A stretch of 64,000 nucleotides of DNA from JAWXCE01 sp033764775 (GTDB lineage Bacteria > Pseudomonadota > Alphaproteobacteria > Rhizobiales > Rhodomicrobiaceae): contig JANRIQ010000027.1 of the NCBI GenBank assembly GCA_033764775.1, forward strand, positions 62,001-126,000. Direction: 5' to 3'. Both the position numbers and the translations under genes were made by a program. The stretch's first letter is position 1. Every line of letters starts with the position of its first letter. The notes under the pieces are model-generated. The model was not told the DNA's origin. It searched no databases and saw only the letters and a program-made list of their open reading frames with translations. This document shows, one piece after another, positions 49,889 to 58,265 of the stretch.

Positions 49889-50075
49889 TATGCTGTGCCC
49901 CTTCAAACGCCGGTCCCTCAAGGATCAGTTCTAACCGAAGCAGCCACGTGTTTGTGACCACAAATTGGCTGACGCTTGCCTCGTCAGCCGCATTACCGCG
50001 CGTCTGTCGCCCCCCGGCAACAGACGGCCCTTCGGAGAACCGCAATTCGACAACCAAAATACGGCGACGCGTCGG

Positions 50076-51197
50076 CTAAAAATATCGACTCACGTCATTT
50101 TTGGTCGCGAAAATCATTAACATAACGAGCAGGACGAGGCCAATCCTAAAACCCACCTCCTGCGCCGCCTGGCTCAATGGCCGTCCGAGTATGGCTTCTA
50201 TGCCATAGTACAGCAGGTGTCCGCCGTCCAAAATCGGGATCGGAAAGAGGTTTAGCAGGCCGATGCTCACCGAAATGACGGCTGTCAACCAAATAAGCTT
50301 GTCGAAGCCCGCCGACGCCACCTTGCCCGAAATTTCGGCGATGCGGATCGGGCCGCCGAGCATGTTCGCGTCCCCCTGCCCCGCGATGAGGTTTCGGATG
50401 AAAATGATCGGCGCCTGGATCTGGAACCACGTTTCGTTCAGGCCGAGCGACAGCGCGGTCAGGGGATCGTAGGTCTCGCGCCGGATGTCGTCGGGCGCGT
50501 TCGAGCGCACGATGCCGAGCACGCCGATCTTCACCGTGCCGCCCTGTCTGTCGTCCACCTCGCGCAGTTCGGGCGTGGCGCGCAACGCGGTCGAGACGCC
50601 GTCGCGGTCGACGAGAAGCAGCAGCTCCTGATTGGGGCTTTGCATCACCACCCGCTGCAGTTCGTCGAAGCTGCGGATGACGCTGCCGCCGATTTGCAGC
50701 ACTCGGTCGCCGGGCTTCAGGCCCGCCCGCTCCGCGGCGCTGCCCGCCTCAACTGCGCTGACCCTCGGGTCAATGATCGTGCGCCCCACCGTCATGAAAA
50801 ACAGGCTGAACACCGCGAAGGCCATGACGAAATTTGCGAGCGGCCCGGCGAAAACGATGAACGCGCGGTGACGCAGCGGGGCCGTGTGAAAGTTGCCTCG
50901 GCGCCCCTCCGGCGTCAGCGTCGCCAGCTTCTCCGCATCGGGCATGCTCGCGGCGTTTTCGTCGCCCTTGAACTTCACATAGCCGCCGAGCGGCAACGCG
51001 GCGAGCCGCCATAGCGTGCCCTGCCGGTCGCGAAAGCCGGCGAGTTGCGGCCCGAACCCGATCGAAAAGGTCTCGACTTCGACGCCGCACCAGCGCGCCG
51101 CGAGGAAGTGCCCGAGCTCATGCACGAAAATGACGACGCCCAGCACGAACAGAAAGGCGAACACATAGGTGAGCGGCGTTGCGAGATCGGCGAGCAT
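50076..51197 (-). CDS. rseP: Intramembrane site-2 zinc metalloprotease RseP
   Basis: 373 residues. VIFVHELGHFLAARW contains the HExxH zinc site (His26, Glu27, His30) in the first membrane helix; one PDZ domain (GLKPGDRVLQIGGSVIRSFDEL, about 150-220) and the C-terminal NLFPIPILDGGHLLYY with the third zinc ligand complete the family. It cleaves anti-sigma factors and remnant signal peptides within the inner membrane. It has a single PDZ domain, whereas E. coli RseP has two. Confidence 0.95.
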   Translation of the reverse strand: MLADLATPLTYVFAFLFVLGVVIFVHELGHFLAARWCGVEVETFSIGFGPQLAGFRDRQGTLWRLAALPLGGYVKFKGDENAASMPDAEKLATLTPEGRRGNFHTAPLRHRAFIVFAGPLANFVMAFAVFSLFFMTVGRTIIDPRVSAVEAGSAAERAGLKPGDRVLQIGGSVIRSFDELQRVVMQSPNQELLLLVDRDGVSTALRATPELREVDDRQGGTVKIGVLGIVRSNAPDDIRRETYDPLTALSLGLNETWFQIQAPIIFIRNLIAGQGDANMLGGPIRIAEISGKVASAGFDKLIWLTAVISVSIGLLNLFPIPILDGGHLLYYGIEAILGRPLSQAAQEVGFRIGLVLLVMLMIFATKNDVSRYF

Positions 51198-51226
51198 GGG
51201 CTTGGCTGTCCTTCATCGATGAATTG

Positions 51227-52438
51227 TTACGCGGCGGCGCCGGCGGCCGTCTGCTGCAGCGCGGTCTCGGCGAAACGGCGGGCTTTCGCATCCAGATCGA
51301 GCACCGCCATGATATCGGGCGGCGGCGCGCCTGCGTCCAGAGCCAGCGCGTCCAGCACGCGCTCCACCAGAGCGGCGACCCCCGGGAAGCTTAAGCGCCC
51401 CGCGAGGAACGCTGCGACGGCCACCTCGTTGGCCGCGTTCAGGATGAGAGGAGACGAGCCGCCCGCCGCCAACGCCTCGCGCGCGATGCGCAGGCATGGG
51501 AAGCGCGCTTCGTCCGGCGCCTCGAAGGTGAGCGCGCCGATGGCCGCCAAATCGAGCCGACGCACGGGCGCCTCCATCCGCCGCGGATAGGACAGGCTGA
51601 GCGCGATGGGCGTGCGCATGTCCGGACACGACATCTGCGCCAGCACCGAGCCGTCGCGGTAATGCACGAGCGCATGGACGATGGACTGCGGATGCACCAG
51701 CACGCCGAGTTGGTCGGCATTTACAGGGAAAAGGTGAAACGCCTCAATCAGTTCGAGGCCCTTGTTCATGAGCGTGGCCGAGTCGACCGTGATCTTCGCG
51801 CCCATCGCCCAGGTGGGGTGACGCATGGCCATTTCCGGCGTCACGCTGCGCAGTTCCGCCGCCGTGAAGCTGCGGAACGGCCCGCCCGACGCGGTCAGCA
51901 CGATGCGCTCCACGCCGGAGCAGGCCGGATCGTCGAGCGCCTGAAACACGGCCGAATGCTCGCTGTCCACCGGCAGCAGCGTCGCGCCGGACGCGGCGAC
52001 TTCGGCCTTGAAGAGCGCGCCGGCGCACACGAGGCACTCCTTGTTGGCGAGCGCGACCGTGTTGCCTTGGCGCACCGCCGCGAGCGTTGGCCGTAGCCCG
52101 GCGGCGCCGACGATGGCGGCCATGGTCCAGTCCGCCGGGCGGGTCGCCGCCTCCTCGATCGCCCGCGCTCCCGCCGCCGCCTCGACCCCGGAGCCGGCGA
52201 GCGCCGCCTTCAAATCCGCGTAAAGCGCCTCGTCGCCGATGACCGCGAGCGCGGCCCTGTGCGCAATGGCCTGCTCGGCGAGCAGCGCCACGTTCGACTG
52301 CCCCGTGAGCGCGACGATCTCGCACGCCGCGCCGAGCCGCGCCGTCATGTCGAGCGTGCTGCGTCCGATCGACCCTGTCGCGCCGAGCACTGTCAGTCTG
52401 CGCGGACGCGCGTCGAACGCTTCTGAAACGCCGTCCAT
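51227..52438 (-). CDS. dxr: 1-deoxy-D-xylulose 5-phosphate reductoisomerase
   Basis: 403 residues. Committed step of the MEP isoprenoid pathway. LTVLGATGSIGRSTLDM is the NADPH fold; ALANKECLVCAG, LLPVDSEHSAVFQAL (metal ligands) and MRHPTWAMGAKITVDSATLMNKGLELIEA are diagnostic. ATG 52438 is used; the frame upstream is shadow sequence. It feeds both undecaprenyl synthesis (uppS here) and the carotenoid genes at 34-37 kb. Confidence 0.96.
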   Translation of the reverse strand: MDGVSEAFDARPRRLTVLGATGSIGRSTLDMTARLGAACEIVALTGQSNVALLAEQAIAHRAALAVIGDEALYADLKAALAGSGVEAAAGARAIEEAATRPADWTMAAIVGAAGLRPTLAAVRQGNTVALANKECLVCAGALFKAEVAASGATLLPVDSEHSAVFQALDDPACSGVERIVLTASGGPFRSFTAAELRSVTPEMAMRHPTWAMGAKITVDSATLMNKGLELIEAFHLFPVNADQLGVLVHPQSIVHALVHYRDGSVLAQMSCPDMRTPIALSLSYPRRMEAPVRRLDLAAIGALTFEAPDEARFPCLRIAREALAAGGSSPLILNAANEVAVAAFLAGRLSFPGVAALVERVLDALALDAGAPPPDIMAVLDLDAKARRFAETALQQTAAGAAA

Positions 52439-52473
52439 GCCGATGGGTCCCTCCGCCGCCGTGAAAGCCAGCC

Positions 52474-53349
52474 TTATAGACGCATCAGCAGCGCCGCGCC
52501 AGGGTGGCCCGGATCGACGGCCCACGCCAGAGCCGCCGCTGCGACCGACGCCGCCACCAACCCGTCCATGCGGTCCAGCACGCCGCCATGCCCTGGAATA
52601 AGCCCGCTCGTATCCTTGAAGCCGAACAGCCGCTTCATCGCCGACTCGGCCAGATCGCCCAACTGCGCGGCGAGCGACAGCAGCACCGCGACCCCCGCGA
52701 GCGCCAGGCTCGACCCCCCGATCGGAATTGCGAAAAGCGCGCCCGCGACGCCCGCCGCCAGCAGCGCCCCGAACAGTCCCGCCCAGGTCTTTTTCGGCGA
52801 GATGCGCGGCGCCAGTTTCGGCCCGCCGATAAGTCGCCCGAACACGAAAGCCGCGCTGTCCGTCGTCCACACCACGACGAAGAGGAAAAGGATGGCGCCC
52901 CAGCCGTCGGTCGGATCGCCCCGCAGCCAAATCAGCGCGATGGCGGGCAGTCCGATGTAATAGACCCCCGCCGCCGACCACCATGCTTTTTCAGCATCGT
53001 CTGTCGTGCGCCGCAGCGCAAAAACCGCCGCCGTGGTGATGATGATGATGAGCAGGGCCACGCCCACCATCTGATAGGCCGCGAGCAGCGCGGCCGCGCC
53101 GCAGCCACCCACCTGCACCGCGAAGGCCTCGTCCAGGCCGCGCCCGCGCACCAGCCGCCCCCACTCCCAGGCCATGAGCGCGCCGAACACGGCGATGAGC
53201 ACGGCGAACGACACCGGCCCGGCGTAAGCGAGGAGCAGCGTCAGGGTGACGAGGATGAGTGCGGAATTCACTCGCAACATCAACTCGTTCGGCTTCTTTC
53301 CGCCGGGGGTCTCACCGGAGTGCTGGCGCCCGCCCGGCGTCGCGTTCAT
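52474..53349 (-). CDS. cdsA: Phosphatidate cytidylyltransferase
   Basis: 291 residues, about seven membrane helices. Makes CDP-diacylglycerol. The C-terminal signature KRLFGFKDTSGLIPGHGGVLDRMDGLVAA is diagnostic, as is SPKKTWAGLFGALLAA. Its ATG overlaps the uppS stop by 4 bases. Confidence 0.95.
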   Translation of the reverse strand: MNATPGGRQHSGETPGGKKPNELMLRVNSALILVTLTLLLAYAGPVSFAVLIAVFGALMAWEWGRLVRGRGLDEAFAVQVGGCGAAALLAAYQMVGVALLIIIITTAAVFALRRTTDDAEKAWWSAAGVYYIGLPAIALIWLRGDPTDGWGAILFLFVVVWTTDSAAFVFGRLIGGPKLAPRISPKKTWAGLFGALLAAGVAGALFAIPIGGSSLALAGVAVLLSLAAQLGDLAESAMKRLFGFKDTSGLIPGHGGVLDRMDGLVAASVAAAALAWAVDPGHPGAALLMRL

Positions 53350-54134
53350 GCGCTGTACCGCGCTGATAGCCCGCCGAAGCGTCGTTCCCGCGTTTGATAT
53401 TCGTTGATGCAGGCGATGAGGGCGTCCTTGTCAAAGTCGGGCCAGTAGGCGTCGGCGAACACCATTTCCGCATAGGCGCACTGCCACAGCAGAAAGTTGC
53501 TGATGCGCATCTCGCCGCTCGTCCGGATGAGAAGGTCGGGGTCCGGCAGGCCGGCGGTGTCGAGGGCTGCGCCGAACGCGGCCTCGTCGATGCTCCCCGC
53601 GTCCATCTCGCCGGCGACGGCTTGGCGCGCCAGTTTGCGTGCAGCCCGGACGATTTCGTCGCGCGCGCCATAATTGAAGGCGACCGTAAGCCGGAGCCCG
53701 CCATTGTCGCGTGTAAGCGCGACGGCTTCGGCGATCAGCTTGCGGATGTCGTCGGGCACGCCGTCAGGCGCGCCGATGACGCGGACGCGCACGTCCTGCT
53801 CGTGCAGTTCGGCCAGATCCCGGCGGATGAAGCGCCGCAGCAATCCCATGAGATCGTTGATCTCCTCCAGCGGGCGTCGCCAGTTCTCTGAGGAGAAGCT
53901 GAACAGGGTCAAATGCTCGACGCCCAGCTCGCCCGCCGCGCGGACGCAAGCGCGCACCGCCTCGACGCCGCGGCGATGCCCCTCAGCGCGCGGCAAGCCC
54001 CGCGCCGCCGCCCAGCGGCCATTGCCGTCCATGATGATCGCGATGTGCCTGGGGGTTGACTGCATGTCCGCCGGCCGCCGCAAACCGTCCTGCTGGTGCA
54101 TGGATTTCGTGACCCTTTCGCCGAGGCTGCGCAT
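53346..54134 (-). CDS. uppS: Isoprenyl transferase (undecaprenyl diphosphate synthase)
   Basis: 262 residues. Cis-prenyltransferase making the C55 lipid carrier. HIAIIMDGNGRWAAARGLPRAEGHRRGVEAVR carries the catalytic Asp; LTLFSFSSENWRRP, FNYGARDEIVRA and DLLIRTSGEMRISNFLLWQCAYAE are family blocks. Starts at ATG 54134, but homology-like sequence begins only near residue 24 (MQSTPRHIAI), which is an alternative start. Confidence 0.95.
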   Translation of the reverse strand: MRSLGERVTKSMHQQDGLRRPADMQSTPRHIAIIMDGNGRWAAARGLPRAEGHRRGVEAVRACVRAAGELGVEHLTLFSFSSENWRRPLEEINDLMGLLRRFIRRDLAELHEQDVRVRVIGAPDGVPDDIRKLIAEAVALTRDNGGLRLTVAFNYGARDEIVRAARKLARQAVAGEMDAGSIDEAAFGAALDTAGLPDPDLLIRTSGEMRISNFLLWQCAYAEMVFADAYWPDFDKDALIACINEYQTRERRFGGLSARYSA

Positions 54135-54157
54135 GACCGGCGCGAGCGCCGACCGAG

Positions 54158-54718
54158 TCAGACCTGCATGATTTCTTGTTCTTTTGTAGCGAACGCGGAG
54201 TCGATATCCTTTATGCTTTTATCCGTCAAATCCTGTATTTTGCCGGACAAAACGCGGTGTTCATCTTCGCCGATCACGCCGTCTTTTTCCTGTTTCTTAA
54301 GAACGTCCATCGCGTCCCGCCGCACGTTGCGCACGGCGATTTTCGCCTGCTCCGCATATTTAGAGGCGATTTTCGTCAGCTCCGCGCGCCGCTCCTGGTT
54401 CAACTCCGGGATTGGCAGACGCAGCGTCGTCCCGTCGGTGACGGGGTTGAGACCGAGGTCGGACTCGCGGATCGCTTTCTCGACGGCGGAGACCTGGCTC
54501 TTGTCCCACACGGTCACCACGATCATGCGCGGCTCGGGGGCCGAGACGGTGGCCACCTGATTGATCGGCATGCGCGAGCCGTAGACCGAGACCGAGATGG
54601 GATCGAGCAGCGAGGCGCTCGCCCGGCCAGTGCGCAAGCCGCCAAAATCGGCTTTCAGCGCAGCGACCGCGCCCTTCATCCGTTTCTCGATTTCCTTGAT
54701 GTCAAAGCCGCTCGCCAT
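54158..54718 (-). CDS. frr: Ribosome recycling factor
   Basis: 186 residues. Splits post-termination ribosomes with EF-G. Three-helix-bundle sequence: MKGAVAALKADFGGLRTGRAS, NQVATVSAPEPRMIVVTVWDKS, LRLPIPELNQERRAELTKIASKYAEQAKIAVRNVRRD. Standard length. Followed 23 bases later by uppS. Confidence 0.97.
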   Translation of the reverse strand: MASGFDIKEIEKRMKGAVAALKADFGGLRTGRASASLLDPISVSVYGSRMPINQVATVSAPEPRMIVVTVWDKSQVSAVEKAIRESDLGLNPVTDGTTLRLPIPELNQERRAELTKIASKYAEQAKIAVRNVRRDAMDVLKKQEKDGVIGEDEHRVLSGKIQDLTDKSIKDIDSAFATKEQEIMQV

Positions 54719-54787
54719 AATCGAACTCCTTCTATGCTTTAAACGAAATAGCGCGCGGCGCAGGCGGAGTCTAGGGGCGCGAGGCCG

Positions 54788-55516
54788 TTACGCGCCGTCG
54801 ATCAGGGTGGCGCGCGTGGCGCCTGTCAGCGCGCCTGGTATGGCGCCGGCCTGGAGCAAGGAAAAAATCAGCACGGGGATGCGGTTGTCGCGCGCGATGG
54901 CGATCGCGGCCGCGTCCATGACGCGCAGGTTGCGGTTCAGCACCTCGGCGTAGGAGACCGCGTCATAGCGGGTGGCGGAGGGGTCGGTTTTCGGGTCGGC
55001 CGAGTAAACGCCGTCGACGCTCGTCGCCTTCAGCAGGCCGTCGCAGCCCATCTCGGCGGCGCGCAAGGCGGCGGCGGTGTCGGTGGTGAAATAGGGGTTG
55101 CCCGTGCCGCCAGCGAAGATCACGCAAGCGCCGGACGCCATGTCGGCCGCCGCGTCGTCGCGCTGGAAGGGGCGGCACACGGCCGGCATCGAAAGCCCGG
55201 AATAAACGCGCGCCGACGCTCCCTCGGCTCGCACCGCATGGGCGAGAGCGAGCGCGTTCATAACCGTGGCGAGCATGCCCATGTGATCGCCGGCGACACG
55301 GTCCATGCCCCTGGCGGCGCCAGCGAGACCGCGATAGATGTTGCCGCCGCCCACGACGACGCCAACTTCCGCGCCGAGGCGCTGGCACCCCACAATCTCG
55401 CCTGCGAAGCGCTGCAACGCCGCCGCGTCGATCCCGTAGGACGCGCCGCCCATGAGGGCCTCGCCGGAGAGCTTGATGAGCGGCCGCTTGAACCGGAGCG
55501 CCTGGGCTTGCGACAT
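54788..55516 (-). CDS. pyrH: UMP kinase
   Basis: 242 residues. Phosphorylates UMP to UDP. RPLIKLSGEALMGG, EVGVVVGGGNIYRG, DHMGMLATVMNALALAHA and the C-terminal IPVLIFSLLQAGAIPGALTG match the amino acid kinase-fold bacterial UMPK. ATG 55516 (MSQAQALRFKRP) is used; the frame upstream is intergenic. Confidence 0.96.
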   Translation of the reverse strand: MSQAQALRFKRPLIKLSGEALMGGASYGIDAAALQRFAGEIVGCQRLGAEVGVVVGGGNIYRGLAGAARGMDRVAGDHMGMLATVMNALALAHAVRAEGASARVYSGLSMPAVCRPFQRDDAAADMASGACVIFAGGTGNPYFTTDTAAALRAAEMGCDGLLKATSVDGVYSADPKTDPSATRYDAVSYAEVLNRNLRVMDAAAIAIARDNRIPVLIFSLLQAGAIPGALTGATRATLIDGA

Positions 55517-55547
55517 GGGCGGCGGCCTTACTCCACGGGGCGTAGGG

Positions 55548-56786
55548 TTAGGACTTCTTGCCCTTGGCTGCGGGCTTTTTATCCCCGGAGGATTTGGCGG
55601 CGGCCCCATTGGACTTGGCGGCGGCTGGCTTCTTCTCTGGCGCAGCTTTCGTCGCGGCTTTTTTCGCAGGCTCGGGTTTCTTGGTCGATGCGGCCTTTTC
55701 CTCAGGCTCGGGTTTTTTCTCGGCCGCAGCGGCTTTTTTCGCCGGCTTATCGGCTTCGGCCTTCGCGGACGGCTTGGCGGCCCTCGGAGCCGTTTCGCTT
55801 TTAGCGGCCGGTTTGGCCCCAGACTTCGGCTCGGACTTCGGCTCGGACTTCGCAGGCGCGCCGCCGCCCGCCGCAGCCGCGACCTCCGCCGCGAAGTCGT
55901 CCTCTTTCTTTTGGATGCCTTCGCCCAACGCGAAGCGCACGAATCCCGTCACCTTGATCGGCTTGCCCGCGGCTTTCTCGGCCTCTTTGACAGCCTGCTC
56001 GACGGTGATGTCCGGATTGATCACGAACGCCTGCTGGAGCAGCACGACCTCCTGATAAAACTTCTTCATGCGGCCCTCGACCATCTTCTCGATGATGTTG
56101 GCCGGCTTGCCGCTCTCTTTCGCCTGCTCCGCAAAAATCGCGCGCTCGCGCTCCACCACGTCCTTGGCGATGTCCTCAGGCGTGAGCGACAGCGGGTTCG
56201 TCGCGGCGATGTGCATGGCGACCTTGCGGCCGATCTCCTCCAGCTTGGCGGCGGGCGCGGCGGACTCGAGCGCGACGAGCACGCCGATCTTGCCCATGTC
56301 CTTCTCGACCTGGCTGTGGACGTAGCTCGCGACGGCGCCTTCTTTCACCTTCAGATGCGCGGTGCGGCGCACATTTAAGTTTTCGCCGATGGTGACCACC
56401 AGTTCCTTCACCACTTCGGACACGGGCTTTTTCTGCTTCGGATACGGCGCGTCGAGAAGTTTCTCCAGGTCGCCCCCGGCCTTCAGCGCCAATTGCCCAA
56501 CGTCGGCGACGAGACGCTGAAACTCCGGGTTGCGGGCCACGAAGTCCGTCTCGGAGTTGATCTCCGCCACCGCGCCCTGCTTGCCGTCCGAGGCCACGAC
56601 GACGAGCCCGTCCGCTGCGATGCGCCCGGCCTTTTTGGCCGCTTTCGCCAAGCCCTTTGCGCGGAGCCAGTCCACAGCAGCCTCGAAGTCGCCGTTGTTT
56701 TCGGTGAGCGCGGTTTTGCAGTCCATCATGCCCACGCCGGTTTTCTCGCGCAGCTCTTTGACCAGTTGAGCCGTGATCGCAGCCAT
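55548..56786 (-). CDS. tsf: Elongation factor Ts with a 105-residue Lys/Ala/Pro tail
   Basis: 412 residues; the usual length is about 280-310. The core is orthodox: LVKELREKTGVGMMDCKTAL, the EF-Tu-contacting TDFVARN (80-86), and a normal end near residue 305 (GEGIQKKEDDFAAEVAAAAGG). After it, residues about 308-412 are Lys, Ala, Pro, Ser and Glu only, with repeats such as AKKAA, EKKPEP and KKPAAKGKKS, resembling histone H1 C-terminal tails. The frame runs without break and ends on a proper stop, so this is not an obvious frameshift. EF-Ts recycles EF-Tu-GDP; the tail may bind RNA or DNA. Confidence 0.95.
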   Translation of the reverse strand: MAAITAQLVKELREKTGVGMMDCKTALTENNGDFEAAVDWLRAKGLAKAAKKAGRIAADGLVVVASDGKQGAVAEINSETDFVARNPEFQRLVADVGQLALKAGGDLEKLLDAPYPKQKKPVSEVVKELVVTIGENLNVRRTAHLKVKEGAVASYVHSQVEKDMGKIGVLVALESAAPAAKLEEIGRKVAMHIAATNPLSLTPEDIAKDVVERERAIFAEQAKESGKPANIIEKMVEGRMKKFYQEVVLLQQAFVINPDITVEQAVKEAEKAAGKPIKVTGFVRFALGEGIQKKEDDFAAEVAAAAGGGAPAKSEPKSEPKSGAKPAAKSETAPRAAKPSAKAEADKPAKKAAAAEKKPEPEEKAASTKKPEPAKKAATKAAPEKKPAAAKSNGAAAKSSGDKKPAAKGKKS

Positions 56787-56901
56787 GTCGCCCTCGTTGT
56801 TGGGACGGCGGTTTTCGCCGCCTGAGTCATACGCGAGCGGCCTTGCGCCGCGCGCGAATCGTGATCGTTAGTCAGCCATTAGCGGCAAAAGAAAGCGCTG
56901 T

Positions 56902-57843
56902 TCAACCTTTTTTGGCGCGCTTTTCAGCGCCTGCGGCCGGTTTTGAACCGTTGTCGCCGGCCATGGCCTCGGCAAGCTCCGGCGCGGCGGCGTCCGTTTC
57001 CAGGGCCGCTTCAGCTTCAACCTCGGGAGCCTCTTCGCGCACGCCATCCCTGCGGCCGCGGCCTCCCGAGCGGGAGCGCGAGCGGCGCGGGGCGCCGTCC
57101 AGGTCCTCGCCCATGGGGTTTTCCGAAGCGCCAGCGTCCACGCCCAGCGCGCCTTGCGCGCGCTCGATGCCGTCGATGGCCGCCTTTGAGATCAGGTCGC
57201 AGTAAAGCGTGATGGCGCGGCCCGCGTCGTCGTTGCCGGGGATCGGAAAATTCACGCCGTCCGGGTCGCAGTTGGTGTCCACGACGGCGATGACGGGAAT
57301 GCCGAGCTTTTTGGCCTCCGCGATGGCGATCGCCTCTTTGTTGGTGTCGATGATGAACAGGATATCCGGCAACCCGCCCATGTCCTTGATGCCGCCCAGC
57401 GCCTTTTCGAGCTTTTCGCGCTCGCGCGTCAGGTTGAGCAGCTCTTTCTTGGTGAGGCCTTGCACCTGGCCGGCGGCGATGCTCTCCAACTCGCGCAGGC
57501 GGCGGATCGAGTTCGTGATCGTTTTCCAGTTCGTCAGCATGCCGCCGAGCCAGCGGTGATTGACGTAATACTGCGCGCAGAGCTTGGCCGACTCGGCGAT
57601 CGTCTCGGACGCCTGCCGCTTGGTGCCGACGAACAGCACGCGACCGCCCCGCGCCACCGCATCGGAGACCGCAACCAGCGCCTGATGCAGCAACGGCACG
57701 GTTTTCGCCAGGTCGATGATGTGGATGTTGTTGCGGCTACCATAGAGGTAGTCCTGCATTTTCGGGTTCCAGCGGTGGGTCTGGTGGCCGAAGTGAACGC
57801 CCGCTTCCAACAGCTGGCGCATAGTGAATTGCGGCACAGGCAT
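56902..57843 (-). CDS. rpsB: 30S ribosomal protein S2 with acidic/RS-rich C-terminal extension
   Basis: 313 residues against about 240 in E. coli. The core (FTMRQLLEAGVHFGHQTHRWNPKM, NHRWLGGMLTNWKTI, IPVIAVVDTNCDPD) ends near residue 233. The tail (about 234-313) contains RRSRSRSGGRGRR, an acidic Ala/Glu stretch and a final KRAKKG. C-terminal extensions of S2 are known in alphaproteobacteria. First gene of the rpsB-tsf-pyrH-frr run. Confidence 0.96.
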   Translation of the reverse strand: MPVPQFTMRQLLEAGVHFGHQTHRWNPKMQDYLYGSRNNIHIIDLAKTVPLLHQALVAVSDAVARGGRVLFVGTKRQASETIAESAKLCAQYYVNHRWLGGMLTNWKTITNSIRRLRELESIAAGQVQGLTKKELLNLTREREKLEKALGGIKDMGGLPDILFIIDTNKEAIAIAEAKKLGIPVIAVVDTNCDPDGVNFPIPGNDDAGRAITLYCDLISKAAIDGIERAQGALGVDAGASENPMGEDLDGAPRRSRSRSGGRGRRDGVREEAPEVEAEAALETDAAAPELAEAMAGDNGSKPAAGAEKRAKKG

Positions 57844-58265
57844 AGCCGTGCTCTCCTTTCGTCCGGTTGATCCTCCACGGGCGCGCGACGTTTTCTCTCG
57901 TCACCGGAATGCCGCGCCAAAAAAGCGCAGGCGATGGCCCGTGTGTGTGATGCCTCTGTGGATAGCCGAATTGTACGGGCGTCCGCAAGGAGAAAGCGCC
58001 CAAACGCAGACGCGAGCTGCGAAAACAGCCTCGAAAGCCTCAGCGAAAACCGGAAAAAGCCGTCGCGACGTCCGCGTATCGGCACATGCGGCGCGCTCGT
58101 GGCTGCCACGGCAGGTTGCATGGGCGCCTCATCCTTAATCTCGCTGTCACATAGCTGCTTTATGCATGGCGGCGCGCACGGCGCTTCAGACGTCTTTCTT
58201 AAACGCGCTGCGTTGGGCGGACATCGGCCTCGCATTCGTTTGATATTTCCCGGGGGGGACTGCGT
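57844..58265. other. Intergenic region between rpsB and the RTX gene
   Basis: 422 bases between two divergent genes, so it should hold the promoters of both. I see no convincing coding sequence: the open frames have no ribosome-binding site or family-like sequence. A PHO-box-like site lies at 58144-58161, and a strong ribosome-binding site GGGGGGGA precedes the ATG at 58266. No clear sigma-70 pair was found for either direction. Confidence 0.5.
58144..58161 (+). promoter_or_regulatory. PHO-box-like site upstream of the RTX phosphatase gene
   Basis: CTGTCAC-ATAG-CTGCTTT matches the PhoB consensus (CTGTCAT, 4 bases, CTGTCA-C/T) strongly in the first half and weakly in the second. It is 105 bases upstream of the start codon of a putative secreted phosphatase, which is the expected kind of target. 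Confidence 0.25.
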
